Shown piece by piece: positions 21,379 through 33,500 of a stretch of DNA of 64,000 nt (position 1 is its first letter; each line of letters starts with the position of its first letter). The stretch covers positions 1 through 64,000 of the forward strand of contig NW_026912149.1 of the NCBI RefSeq assembly GCF_963662255.1, read 5' to 3'. A program made the position numbers and the translations under genes. The notes beneath the pieces are model-generated. The model searched no databases and was not told where the DNA came from. It saw only the letters and a program-made list of their open reading frames with translations. This DNA comes from Cinclus cinclus. Taxonomy: Eukaryota > Chordata > Aves > Passeriformes > Cinclidae.

Positions 21379-24300
21379 CAGATGTCATTTTGTAGGGCGC
21401 GTTTGGGCCTCTGATGGCAGCCAGGTTAGGAGGAGGGGGTAGCTTTGGTCTGGGAGAAATCCTCGTCCTTATGGAATTTTTGTAGGCAAAAGCCCTGGAC
21501 GGGCTGCAGGCAAGTTAGGCATGTTGGCTTTGAAAGGAGGCACTTTTCCCCAAGAAGCCAAACTCAAGAGCCCACTTGGCAGGTGTCATTTTGTAGGGCG
21601 CGTTTGGGCCTCCGATGGCAGCCAGGTTTGGAGGAGGGGGCAGCTTTCGTCTGGGAGAAATCCTCGTCCTTATGGAATTTTTGTAGGCAAAAGCCCAGGA
21701 CGGGCCGCAGGCAAGTTGACTCCGAATGGAGGCACTTTTCCCCAAGAAGCCAAACTCAAGAGCCCACTTGGCAGGTGTCATTTTGTAGGGCGCGTTTGGG
21801 CCTCTGATGGCAGCCAGGTTTGGAGGAGGGGGCAGCTTTGGTCTGGGAGAAATCCTCGTCCTTATGGAATTTTTGTAGGCAAAAGCCCTGCATGGGCCGC
21901 AGGCAAGTTGACTCCGAAAAGAGGCATTTTTCACCAAGAAGCCAAACTCAAGAGCCCACTTGGCATATGTCATTTTGTAGGGCGCGTTTGGGCCTCTGAT
22001 GGCAGCCAGGTTAGGAGGAGGGGGCAGCTTTGGTCTGGGAGAAATCCTCGTCCTTATGGAATTTTTGTAGGCAAAAGCCCTGGACGGGCTGCAGGCAAGT
22101 TAGGCATGTTGGCTTTGAAAGGAGGCACTTTTCCCCAAGAAGCCAAACTCAAGAGCCCACTTGGCAGATGTCATTTTGTAGGGCGCGTTTGGGCCTCCGA
22201 TGGCAGCCAGGTTTGGAGGAGGGGGCAGCTTTGGTCTGGGAGAAATCCTCGTCCTTATGGAATTTTTGTAGGCAAAAGCCCAGGACGGGCCGCAGGCAAG
22301 TTGACTCCGAATGGAGGCACTTTTCCCCAAGAAGCCAAACTCAAGAGCCCACTTGGCAGGTGTCATTTTGTAGGGCGCGTTTGGGCCTCTGATGGCAGCC
22401 AGGTTTGGAGGAGGGGGCAGCTTTGGTCTGGGAGAAATCCTCGTCCTTATGGAATTTTTGTAGGCAAAAGCCCTGCATGGGCCGCAGGCAAGTTGACTCC
22501 GAAAGGAGGCACTTTTCCCCAAGAAGCCAAACTCAAGAGCCCACTTGGCATATGTCATTTTGTAGGGCGCGTTTGGGCCTCTGATGGCAGCCAGGTTAGG
22601 AGGAGGGGGCAGCTTTGGTCTGGGAGAAATCCTCGTCCTTATGGAATTTTTGTAGGCAAAAGCCCTGGACGGGCTGCAGGCAAGTTAGGCATGTTGGCTT
22701 TGAAAGGAGGCACTTTTCCCCAAGAAGCCAAACTCAAGAACCCACAATGCAGATGTCATTTTGTAGGGCGCGTTTGGGCCTCCGATGGCAGCCAGGTTTG
22801 GCGGAGGGGGCAGCTTTGGTCAGGGAGAAATCCTTGTCCTTATGGAATTTTTGTAGGCAAAAGCCCAGGACGGGCTGCAGGCAAGTTGACTCCGAATGGA
22901 GGCACTTTTCCCCAAGAAGCCAAACTCAAGAGCCCACTTGGCAGGTGTCATTTTGTAGGGCGCGTTTGGGCCTCCGATGGCAGCCAGGTTTGGAGGAGGG
23001 GGCAGCTTTGGTCTGGGAGAAATCCTCGTCCTTATGGAATTTTTGTAGGCAAAAGCGCTGGACGGGCCGCAGGCAAGTTGACTCCGAATGGAGGCACTTT
23101 TCCCCAAGAAGCCAAACTCAAGAGCCCACTTGGCAGGTGTCATTTTGTAGGGCGCGTTTGGGCCTCTGATGGCAGCCAGGTTTGGAGGAGGGGGCAGCTT
23201 TGGTCTGGGAGAAATCCTCGTCCTTATGGAATTTTTGTAGGCAAAAGCCCTGCATGGGCCGCAGGCAAGTTGACTCCGAAAGGAGGCACTTTTCCCCAAG
23301 AAGCCAAACTCAAGAGCCCACTTGGCAGATGTCATTTTGTAGGGCGCGTTTGGGCCTCTGATGGCAGCCAGGTTAGGAGGAGGGGGCAGCTTTGATCTGG
23401 GAGAAATCCTCGTCCTTATGGAATTTTTGTAGGCAAAAGTCCTGGACGGGCTGCAGGCAAGTTAGGCATGTTGGCTTTGAAAGGAGGCACTTTTCCCCAA
23501 GAAGCCAAACTCAAGAACCCACAATGCAGATGTCATTTTGTAGGGCGCGTTTGGGCCTCCGATGGCAGCCAGGTTTGGAGGAGGGGGCAGCTTTGGTCTG
23601 GGAGAAATCCTCGTCCTTATGGAATTTTTGTAGGCAAAAGCCCAGGACGGGCCGCAGGCAAGTTGACTCCGAAAGGAGGCACTTTTCCCCAAGAAGCCAA
23701 ACTCAAGAGCCCACTTGGCAGGTGTCATTTTGTAGGGCGCGTTTGGGCCTCTGATGGCAGCCAGGTTAGGAGGAGGGGGCAGCTTTGGTCTGGGAGAAAT
23801 CCTCGTCCTTATGGAATTTTTGTAGGCAAAAGCCCTGGACGGGCTGCAGGCAAGTTGACTCCGAAAGGAGGCACTTTTCCCCAAGAAGCCAAACTCAAGA
23901 GCCCACTTGGCAGATGTCATTTTGTAGGGCGCGTTTGGGCCTCCGATGGCAGCCAGGTTTGGAGGAGGGGGCAGCTTTGGTCTGGGAGAAATCCTCGTCC
24001 TTATGGAATTTTTGTAGGCAAAAGCCCAGGACGGGCTGCAGGCAAGTTGACTCCGAATGGAGGCACTTTTCCCCAAGAAGCCAAACTCAAGAGCCCACTT
24101 GGCAGATGTCATTTTGTAGGGCGCGTTTGGGCCTCTGATGGCAGCCAGGTTAGGAGGAGGGGGCAGCTTTGGTCTGGGAGAAATCCTCGTCCTTATGGAA
24201 TTTTTGGGGGCAAAAGCCCAGGACGGGCCGCAGGCAAGTTAGGCATGTTGGCTTGGAAAGGAGGCACTTTTCCCCAAGAAGCCAAACTCAAGAACCCACA

Positions 24301-25272
24301 ATGCAGATGTCATTTTGTAGGGCGCGTTTGGGCCTCCGATGGCAGCCAGGTTTGGAGGAGGGGGCAGCTTTGGTGTGGGAGAAATCCTCGTCCTTATGGA
24401 ATTTTTGTAGGCAAAAGCCCAGGACGGGCTGCAGGCAAGTTGACTCCGAATGGAGGCACTTTTCCCCAAGAAGCCAAACTCAAGAGCCCACTTGGCAGGT
24501 GTCATTTTGTAGGGCGCGTTTGGGCCTCTGATGGCAGCCAGGTTTGGAGGAGGGGGCAGCTTTGGTCTGGGAGAAATCCTCGTCCTTATGGAATTTTTGT
24601 AGGCAAAAGCCCAGGACGGGCTGCAGGCAAGTTGACTCCGAATGGAGGCACTTTTCCCCAAGAAGCCAAACTCAAGAGCCCACTTGGCAGATGTCATTTT
24701 GTAGGGCACGTTTGGGCCTCTGATGGCAGCCAGGTTAGGAGGAGGGGGCAGTTTTGGTCTGGGAGAAATCCTCGTCCTTATGGAATTTTTGTAGGCAAAA
24801 GACCTGGACGGGCTGCAGGCAAGTTAGGCAAGGTGACTCCGAATGGAGGCACTTTTCCCCAAGAAGCCAAACTCAAGAGCCCACTTGGCATATGTCATTT
24901 TGTAGGGTGCGTTTGGGCCTCCGATGGCAGCCAGGTTTGGAGGAGGGGGCAGCTTTGGTCTGGGAGAATTCCTCGTCCTTATGGAATTTTTGTAGGCAAA
25001 AGCCCTGCATGGGCCGCAGGCAAGTTGACTCCGAAAGGAGGCACTTTTCCCCAAGAAGCCAAACTCAAGAGCCCACTTGGCATATGTCATTTTGTAGGGC
25101 GCGTTTGGGCCTCCGATGGCAGCCAGGTTTGGAGGAGGGGGCAGCTTTGGTCTGGGAGAAATCCTCGTCCTTATGGAATTTTTGTAGGCAAAAGCCCAGG
25201 ACGGGCCGCAGGCAAGTTGACTCCGAATGGAGGCACTTTTCCCCAAGAAGCCAAACTCAAGAGCCCACTTGG
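21379..25272 (+). repeat. 22-mer HOR family, copy 3 (3894 bp, truncated)
   Basis: Twenty of the 22 monomers of copy 2, in the same order and almost identical: by eye I find the CCCCAAAAAGCC change in copy 2 and AGCGCTGG here near 23055 in place of AGCCCAGG, and little else. It retains the GAATTC site near 24968 and the duplication-intermediate unit near 24830. The copy ends at the hybrid monomer beginning 25273, after which the flanking sequence belongs to another HOR family. Confidence 0.92.
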
Positions 25273-25473
25273 CAGGTGTCATTTTGTAGGGCGCGTTTGG
25301 GCCTCTGATGGCAGCCAGGTTTGGAGGAGGGGGCAGCTTTGGTCTGGGAGAAATCCTCGTCCTTATGGAATTTTTGTAGGCAAAAGCCCTGCATGGGCCG
25401 CAGGCAAGTTAGGCATGTTGGCTTTGAAAGGAGGCACTTTTCCCCAAGAAGCCAAACTCAAGAGCCCACTTGG
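25273..25473 (+). repeat. Hybrid monomer at an HOR boundary
   Basis: The first part is the CTGCATGGGCCGC class (position 3 of the tetramer, normally followed by GACTCCGAAAGG), but from AGGCAAGTT on it is the long class with AGGCATGTTGGC. The tail is AGCCCACTTGGC, not the ACCCACAATGC usual for long units. Class switching inside one monomer at the exact edge of the 22-mer HOR is what an unequal exchange or conversion tract end would leave. Similar hybrids lie at 30716-30916 and 62412-62612. Confidence 0.8.
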
Positions 25474-26249
25474 CAGATGTCATTTTGTAGGGCGCGTTTG
25501 GGCCTCTGATGGCAGCCAGGTTAGGAGGAGGGGGCAGCTTTGGTCTGGGAGAAATCCTCGTCCTTATGGAATTTTTGTAGCAAAAGCCCTGGACGGGCTG
25601 CAGGCAAGTTAGGCATGTTGGCTTTGATAGGAGGCACTTTTCCCCAAGAAGCCAAACTCAAGAACCCACAATGCAGATGTCATTTTGTAGGGCGCGTTTG
25701 GGCCTCCGATGGCAGCCAGGTTTGGAGGAGGGGGCAGCTTTGGTCTGGGAGAAATCCTCGTCCTTATGGAATTTTTGTAGGCAAAAGCCCAGGACGGGAC
25801 GCAGGCAAGTTGACTCCGAATGGAGGCACTTTTCCCCAAGAAGCCAAACTCAAGAACCCACTTGGCAGATGTCATTTTGTAGGGCGCGCTTGGGCCTCTG
25901 ATGGCAGCCAGGTTTGGAGGAGGGGGCAGCTTTGGTCTGGGAGAAATCCTCGTCCTTATGGAATTTTTGTAGGCAAAAGCCCTGCATGGGCCGCAGGCAA
26001 GTTGACTCCGAAAGGAGGCACTTTTCCCCAAGAAGCCAAACTCAAGAGCCCACTTGGCATATGTCATTTTGTAGGGCGCGTTTGGGCCTCCGATGGCAGC
26101 CAGGTTTGGAGGAGGGGGCAGCTTTGGTCTGGGAGAAATCCTCGTCCTTATGGAATTTTTGTAGGCAAAAGCCCAGGACGGGCTGCAGGCAAGTTGACTC
26201 CGAATGGAGGCACTTTTCCCAAAGAAGCCAAACTCAAGAGCCCACTTGG
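25474..26249 (+). repeat. 776-bp tetramer with one-G-deletion long unit
   Basis: A tetramer of 200+192+192+192 bp. The long unit carries TGTAGCAAAAG and TTTGATAGG, the mark of the right half of the window. The second monomer has CAGGACGGGACGCAGG, an AACCCACTTGG tail and the following GGGCGCGCTTGG, a combination that recurs near 33179, 36091, 37254, 39975, 41718 and 63120. Confidence 0.88.
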
Positions 26250-28386
26250 CAGATGTCATTTTGTAGGGTGCGTTTGGGCCTCTGATGGCAGCCAGGTTAG
26301 GAGGAGGGGGCAGCTTTGGTCTGGGAGAAATCCTCGTCCTTATGGAATTTTTGTAGCAAAAGCCCTGGACGGGCTGCAGGCAAGTTAGGCATGTTGGCTT
26401 TGATAGGAGGCACTTTTCCCCAAGAAGCCAAACTCAAGAACCCACAATGCAGATGTCATTTTGTAGGGCGCGTTTGGGCCTCCGATGGCAGCCAGGTTTG
26501 GAGGAGGGGGCAGCTTTGGTCTGGGAGAAATCCTCGTCCTTATGGAATTTTTGTAGGCAAAAGCGCTGGACGGGCCGCAGGCAAGTTGACTCCGAATGGA
26601 GGCACTTTTCCCCAAGAAGCCAAACTCAAGAGCCCACTTGGCAGGTGTCATTTTGTAGGGCGCGTTTGGGCCTCTGATGGCAGCCAGGTTTGGAGGAGGG
26701 GGCAGCTTTGGTCTGGGAGAAATCCTCGTCCTTATGGAATTTTTGTAGGCAAAAGCCCTGCATGGGCCGCAGGCAAGTTGACTCCGAAAGGAGGCACTTT
26801 TCCCCAAGAAGCCAAACTCAAGAGCCCACTTGGCATATGTCATTTTGTAGGGCGCGTTTGGGCCTCCGATGGCAGCCAGGTTTGGAGGAGGGGGCAGCTT
26901 TGGTCTGGGAGAAATCCTCGTCCTTATGGAATTTTTGTAGGCAAAAGCCCAGGACGGGCTGCAGGCAAGTTGACTCCGAATGGAGGCACTTTTCCCCAAG
27001 AAGCCAAACTCAAGAGCCCACTTGGCAGATGTCATTTTGTAGGGCGTGTTTGGGCCTCTGATGGCAGCCAGGTTAGGAGGAGGGGGCAGCTTTGGTCTGG
27101 GAGAAATCCTCGTCCTTATGGAATTTTTGTAGCAAAAGCCCTGGACGGGCTGCAGGCAAGTTAGGCATGTTGGCTTTGATAGGAGGCACTTTTCCCCAAG
27201 AAGCCAAACTCAAGAACCCACAATGCAGATGTCATTTTGTAGGGCGCGTTTGGGCCTCCGATGGCAGCCAGGTTTGGAGGAGGGGGCAGCTTTGGTCTGG
27301 GAGAAATCCTCGTCCTTATGGAATTTTTGTAGGCAAAAGCCCTGCATGGGCCGCCGGCAAGTTGACTCCGAATGGAGGCACTTTTCCCCAAGAAGCCAAA
27401 CTCAAGAGCCCACTTGGCAGGTGTCATTTTGTAGGGCGCGTTTGGGCCTCTGATGGCAGCCAGGTTTGGAGGAGGGGGCAGCTTTGGTCTGGGAGAAATC
27501 CTCGTCCTTATGGAATTTTTGTAGGCAAAAGCCCTGCATGTGCCGCAGGCAAGTTGACTCCGAAAGGAGGCACTTTTCCCCAAGAAGCCAAACTCAAGAG
27601 CCCACTTGGCATATGTCATTTTGTAGGGCGCGTTTGGGCCTCCGATGGCAGCCAGGTTTGGAGGAGGGGGCAGCTTTGGTCTGGGAGAAATCCTCGTCCT
27701 TATGGAATTTTTGTAGGCAAAAGCCCAGGACGGGCTGCAGGCAAGTTGACACTGAATGGAGGCACTTTTCCCCAAGAAGCCAAACTCAAGAGCCCACTTG
27801 GCAGATGTCATTTTGTAGGGCGCGTTTGGGCCTCCGATGGCAGCCAGGTTTGGAGGAGGGGGTAGCTTTGGTCTGGGAGAAATCCTCGTCCTTATGGAAT
27901 TTTTGTAGGCAAAAGCCCAGGACTGGCTGCAGGTAAGTTGACTCCGAATGGAGGCACTTTTCCCCAAGAAGCCAAACTCAAGAGCCCACTTGGCATATGT
28001 CATTTTGTAGGGCGCGTTTGGGCCTCTGATGGCAGCCAGGTTTGGAGGAGGGGGCAGCTTTGGTCTGGGAGAAATCCTCGTCCTTATGGAATTTTTGTAG
28101 GCAAAAGCCCTGGACGGGCTGCAGGCAAGTTAGGCATGTTGGCTTTGAAAGGAGGCACTTTTCCCCAAGAAGCCAAACTCAAGAACCCACAATGCAGATG
28201 TCATTTTGTAGGGCGCGTTTGGGCCTCCGATGGCAGCCAGGTTTGGAGGAGGGGGCAGCTTTGGTCTGGGAGAAATCCTCGTCCTTATGGAATTTTTGTA
28301 GGCAAAAGCCCAGGACGGGCTGCAGGCAAGTTGACTCCGAATGGAGGCACTTTTCCCAAAGAAGCCAAACTCAAGAGCCCACTTGG
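26250..28386 (+). repeat. 11-mer HOR copy 1, 2137 bp
   Basis: Eight 192-bp, one 201-bp and two 200-bp units, arranged 4+7. Marks shared with the next copy are AGCGCTGGACGG near 26573, GGGCGTGTTTGG near 27044, GCCGCCGGCAAG near 27350, CTGCATGTGCCGC near 27534, GTTGACACTGAATGG near 27747 and CAGGACTGGCTGCAGGTAAG near 27918. The last monomer, with TTTTCCCAAAGAAGCC near 28353, differs from that of copy 2 and instead matches the unit just before copy 1 (near 26216). Confidence 0.92.
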
Positions 28387-30523
28387 CAGATGTCATTTTG
28401 TAGGGTGCGTTTGGGCCTCTGATGGCAGCCAGGTTAGGAGGAGGGGGCAGCTTTGGTCTGGGAGAAATCCTCGTCCTTATGGAATTTTTGTAGCAAAAGC
28501 CCTGGACGGGCTGCAGGCAAGTTAGGCATGTTGGCTTTGATAGGAGGCACTTTTCCCCAAGAAGCCAAACTCAAGAACCCACAATGCAGATGTCATTTTG
28601 TAGGGCGCGTTTGGGCCTCCGATGGCAGCCAGGTTTGGAGGAGGGGGCAGCTTTGGTCTGGGAGAAATCCTCGTCCTTATGGAATTTTTGTAGGCAAAAG
28701 CGCTGGACGGGCCGCAGGCAAGTTGACTCCGAATGGAGGCACTTTTCCCCAAGAAGCCAAACTCAAGAGCCCACTTGGCAGGTGTCATTTTGTAGGGCGC
28801 GTTTGGGCCTCTGATGGCAGCCAGGTTTGGAGGAGGGGGCAGCTTTGGTCTGGGAGAAATCCTCGTCCTTATGGAATTTTTGTAGGCAAAAGCCCTGCAT
28901 GGGCCGCAGGCAAGTTGACTCCGAAAGGAGGCACTTTTCCCCAAGAAGCCAAACTCAAGAGCCCACTTGGCATATGTCATTTTGTAGGGCGCGTTTGGGC
29001 CTCCGATGGCAGCCAGGTTTGGAGGAGGGGGCAGCTTTGGTCTGGGAGAAATCCTCGTCCTTATGGAATTTTTGTAGGCAAAAGCCCAGGACGGGCTGCA
29101 GGCAAGTTGACTCCGAATGGAGGCACTTTTCCCCAAGAAGCCAAACTCAAGAGCCCACTTGGCAGATGTCATTTTGTAGGGCGTGTTTGGGCCTCTGATG
29201 GCAGCCAGGTTAGGAGGAGGGGGCAGCTTTGGTCTGGGAGAAATCCTCGTCCTTATGGAATTTTTGTAGCAAAAGCCCTGGACGGGCTGCAGGCAAGTTA
29301 GGCATGTTGGCTTTGATAGGAGGCACTTTTCCCCAAGAAGCCAAACTCAAGAACCCACAATGCAGATGTCATTTTGTAGGGCGCGTTTGGGCCTCCGATG
29401 GCAGCCAGGTTTGGAGGAGGGGGCAGCTTTGGTCTGGGAGAAATCCTCGTCCTTATGGAATTTTTGTAGGCAAAAGCCCTGCATGGGCCGCCGGCAAGTT
29501 GACTCCGAATGGAGGCACTTTTCCCCAAGAAGCCAAACTCAAGAGCCCACTTGGCAGGTGTCATTTTGTAGGGCGCGTTTGGGCCTCTGATGGCAGCCAG
29601 GTTTGGAGGAGGGGGCAGCTTTGGTCTGGGAGAAATCCTCGTCCTTATGGAATTTTTGTAGGCAAAAGCCCTGCATGTGCCGCAGGCAAGTTGACTCCGA
29701 AAGGAGGCACTTTTCCCCAAGAAGCCAAACTCAAGAGCCCACTTGGCATATGTCATTTTGTAGGGCGCGTTTGGGCCTCCGATGGCAGCCAGGTTTGGAG
29801 GAGGGGGCAGCTTTGGTCTGGGAGAAATCCTCGTCCTTATGGAATTTTTGTAGGCAAAAGCCCAGGACGGGCTGCAGGCAAGTTGACACTGAATGGAGGC
29901 ACTTTTCCCCAAGAAGCCAAACTCAAGAGCCCACTTGGCAGATGTCATTTTGTAGGGCGCGTTTGGGCCTCCGATGGCAGCCAGGTTTGGAGGAGGGGGT
30001 AGCTTTGGTCTGGGAGAAATCCTCGTCCTTATGGAATTTTTGTAGGCAAAAGCCCAGGACTGGCTGCAGGTAAGTTGACTCCGAATGGAGGCACTTTTCC
30101 CCAAGAAGCCAAACTCAAGAGCCCACTTGGCATATGTCATTTTGTAGGGCGCGTTTGGGCCTCTGATGGCAGCCAGGTTTGGAGGAGGGGGCAGCTTTGG
30201 TCTGGGAGAAATCCTCGTCCTTATGGAATTTTTGTAGGCAAAAGCCCTGGACGGGCTGCAGGCAAGTTAGGCATGTTGGCTTTGAAAGGAGGCACTTTTC
30301 CCCAAGAAGCCAAACTCAAGAACCCACAATGCAGATGTCATTTTGTAGGGCGCGTTTGGGCCTCCGATGGCAGCCAGGTTTGGAGGAGGGGGCAGCTTTG
30401 GTCTGGGAGAAATCCTCGTCCTTCTGGAATTTTTGTAGGCAAAAGCCCAGGACGGGCCGCAGGCAAGTTGACTCCGAATGGAGGCACTTTTCCCCAAGAA
30501 GCCAAACTCAAGAGCCCACTTGG
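28387..30523 (+). repeat. 11-mer HOR copy 2, 2137 bp
   Basis: All markers of copy 1 recur at +2137: AGCGCTGGACGG near 28700, GGGCGTGTTTGG near 29181, GCCGCCGGCAAG near 29487, CTGCATGTGCCGC near 29672 and GTTGACACTGAATGG near 29884. I see no differences until the last monomer (30332-30523), which reads CCTTCTGGAATTTTTG and GGGCCGC, so the tandem duplication ends there. Confidence 0.92.
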
Positions 30524-33500
30524 CAGGTGTCATTTTGTAGGGCGCGTTTGGGCCTCTGATGGCAGCCAGGTTTGGAGGAGGGGGCAGCTTTGGTCTGGGA
30601 GAAATCCTCGTCCTTATGGAATTTTTGTAGGCAAAAGCCCTGCATGTGCCGCAGGCAAGTTGACTCCGAAAGGAGGCACTTTTCCCCAAGAAGCCAAACT
30701 CAAGAGCCCACTTGGCAGGTGTCATTTTGTAGGGCGCGTTTGGGCCTCCGATGGCAGCCAGGTTTGGAGGAGGGGGCAGCTTTGGTCTGGGAGAAATCCT
30801 CGTCCTTATGGAATTTTTGTAGGCAAAAGCCCTGCATGGGCCGCAGGCAAGTTAGGCATGTTGGCTTTGAAAGGAGGCACTTTTCCCCAAGAAGCCAAAC
30901 TCAAGAGCCCACTTGGCAGGTATCATTTTGTAGGGCGCGTTTGGGCCTCTGATGGCAGCCAAGTTTGGAGGAGGGGGCAGCTTTGGTCTGGGAGAAATCC
31001 TCGTCCTTATGGAATTTTTGTAGGCAAAAGCCCTGCATGGGCCGCAGGCAAGTTGACTCCGAAAGGAGGCACTTTTCCCCAAGAAGCCAAACTCAAGAGC
31101 CCACTTGGCATATGTCATTTTGTAGGGCGCGTTTGGGCCTCTGATGGCAGCCAGGTTTGGAGGAGGGGGCAGCTTTGGTCTGGGAGAAATCCTCGTCCTT
31201 ATGGAATTTTTGTAGGCAAAAGCCCTGGACGGGCTGCAGGCAAGTTAGGCATGTTGGCTTTGAAAGGAGGCACTTTTCCCCAAGAAGCCAAACTCAAGAA
31301 CCCACAATGCAGATGTCATTTTGTAGGGCGCGTTTGGGCCTCCGATGGCAGCCAGGTTTGGAGGAGGGGGCAGCTTTGGTCTGGGAGAAATCCTCGTCCT
31401 TCTGGAATTTTTGTAGGCAAAAGCCCAGGACGGGCCGCAGGCAAGTTGACTCCGAATGGAGGCACTTTTCCCCAAGAAGCCAAACTCAAGAGCCCACTTG
31501 GCAGGTGTCATTTTGTAGGGCGCGTTTGGGCCTCTGATGGCAGCCAGGTTTGGAGGAGGGGGCAGCTTTGGTCTGGGAGAAATCCTCGTCCTTATGGAAT
31601 TTTTGTAGGCAAAAGCCCTGCATGGGCCGCAGGCAAGTTGACTCCGAAAGGAGGCACTTTTCCCCAAGAAGCCAAACTCAAGAGCCCACTTGGCAGGTGT
31701 CATTTTGTAGGGCGTGTTTGGGCCTCCGATGGCAGCCAGGTTTGGAGGAGGGGGCAGCTTTGGTCTGGGAGAAATCCTCGTCCTTATGGAATTTTTGTAG
31801 GCAAAAGCCCTGCATGGGCCGCAGGCAAGTTGACTCCGAAAGGAGGCACTTTTCCCCAAGAAGCCAAACTCAAGAGCCCACTTGGCAGATGTCATTTTGT
31901 AGGGCGCGTTTGGGCCTCTGATGGCAGCCAGGTTAGGAGGAGGGGGCAGCTTTGGTCTGGGAGAAATCCTCGTCCTTATGGAATTTTTGTAGGCAAAAGC
32001 CCTGGACGGGCTGCAGGCAAGTTAGGCATGTTGGCTTTGAAAGGAGGCACTTTTCCCCAAGAAGCCAAACTCAAGAGCCCACTTGGCAGGTATCATTTTG
32101 TAGGGCGCGTTTGGGCCTCTGATGGCAGCCAAGTTTGGAGGAGGGGGCAGCTTTGGTCTGGGAGAAATCCTCGTCCTTATGGAATTTTTGTAGGCAAAAG
32201 CCCTGCATGGGCCGCAGGCAAGTTGACTCCGAAAGGAGGCACTTTTCCCCAAGAAGCCAAACTCAAGAGCCCACTTGGCATATGTCATTTTGTAGGGCGC
32301 GTTTGGGCCTCCGATGGCAGCCAGGTTTGGAGGAGGGGGCAGCTTTGGTCTGGGAGAAATCCTCGTCCTTATGGAATTTTTGTAGGCAAAAGCCCAGGAC
32401 GGGCTGCAGGCAAGTTGACTCCGAATGGAGGCACTTTTCCCCAAGAAGCCAAACTCAAGAGCCCACTTGGCAGATGTCATTTTGTAGGGCGCGTTTGGGC
32501 CTCTGATGGCAGCCAGGTTAGGAGGAGGGGGCAGCTTTGGTCTGGGAGAAATCCTCGTCCTTATGGAATTTTTGTAGGCAAAAGCCCTGGACGGGCTGCA
32601 GGCAAGTTAGGCATGTTGGCTTTGATAGGAGGCACTTTTCCCCAAGAAGCCAAACTCAAGAGCCCACTTGGCAGGTGTCATTTTGTAGGGCGCGTTTGGG
32701 CCTCCGATGGCAGCCAGGTTTGGAGGAGGGGGCAGCTTTGGTCTGGGAGAAATCCTCGTCCTTATGGAATTTTTGTAGGCAAAAGCCCAGGACGGGCCGC
32801 AGGCAAGTTGACTCCGAATGGAGGCACTTTTCCCCAAGAAGCCAAACTCAAGAGCCCACTTGGCAGGTGTCATTTTGTAGGGCGCGTTTGGGCCTCTGAT
32901 GGCAGCCAGGTTTGGAGGAGGGGGCAGCTTTGGTCTGGGAGAAATCCTCGTCCTTATAGAATTTTTGTAGGCAAAAGCCCTGCATGGGCCGCAGGCAAGT
33001 TGACTCCGAAAGGAGGCAGTTTTCCCCAAGAAGCCAAACTCAAGAGCCCACTTGGCAGATGTCATTTTGTAGGGCGCGTTTGGGCCTCCGATGGCAGCCA
33101 GGTTTGGAGGAGGGGGCAGCTTTGGTCTGGGAGAAATCCTCGTCCTTATGGAATTTTTGTAGGCAAAAGCCCAGGACGGGACGCAGGCAAGTTGACTCCG
33201 AATGGAGGCACTTTTCCCCAAGAAGCCAAACTCAAGAGCCCACTTGGCAGATGTCATTTTGTAGGGCGCGTTTGGGCCTCTGATGGCAGCCAGGTTAGGA
33301 GGAGGGGGCAGCTTTGGTCTGGGAGAAATCCTCGTCCTTATGGAATTTTTGTAGCAAAAGCCCTGGACGGGCTGCAGGCAAGTTAGGCATGTTGGCTTTG
33401 ATAGGAGGCACTTTTCCCCAAGAAGCCAAACTCAAGAACCCACAATGCAGATGTCATTTTGTAGGGCGCGTTTGGGCCTCCGATGGCAGCCAGGTTTGGA

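Noticed and set aside
30075..33386. 1103-codon open frame as a giant repetitive protein gene
   Set aside because: The frame is open only because the unit lengths are multiples of three. Other frames on both strands are open over the same bases, starts are internal ATGs repeated in every unit, and there is no promoter, unique terminus or frame-specific conservation.
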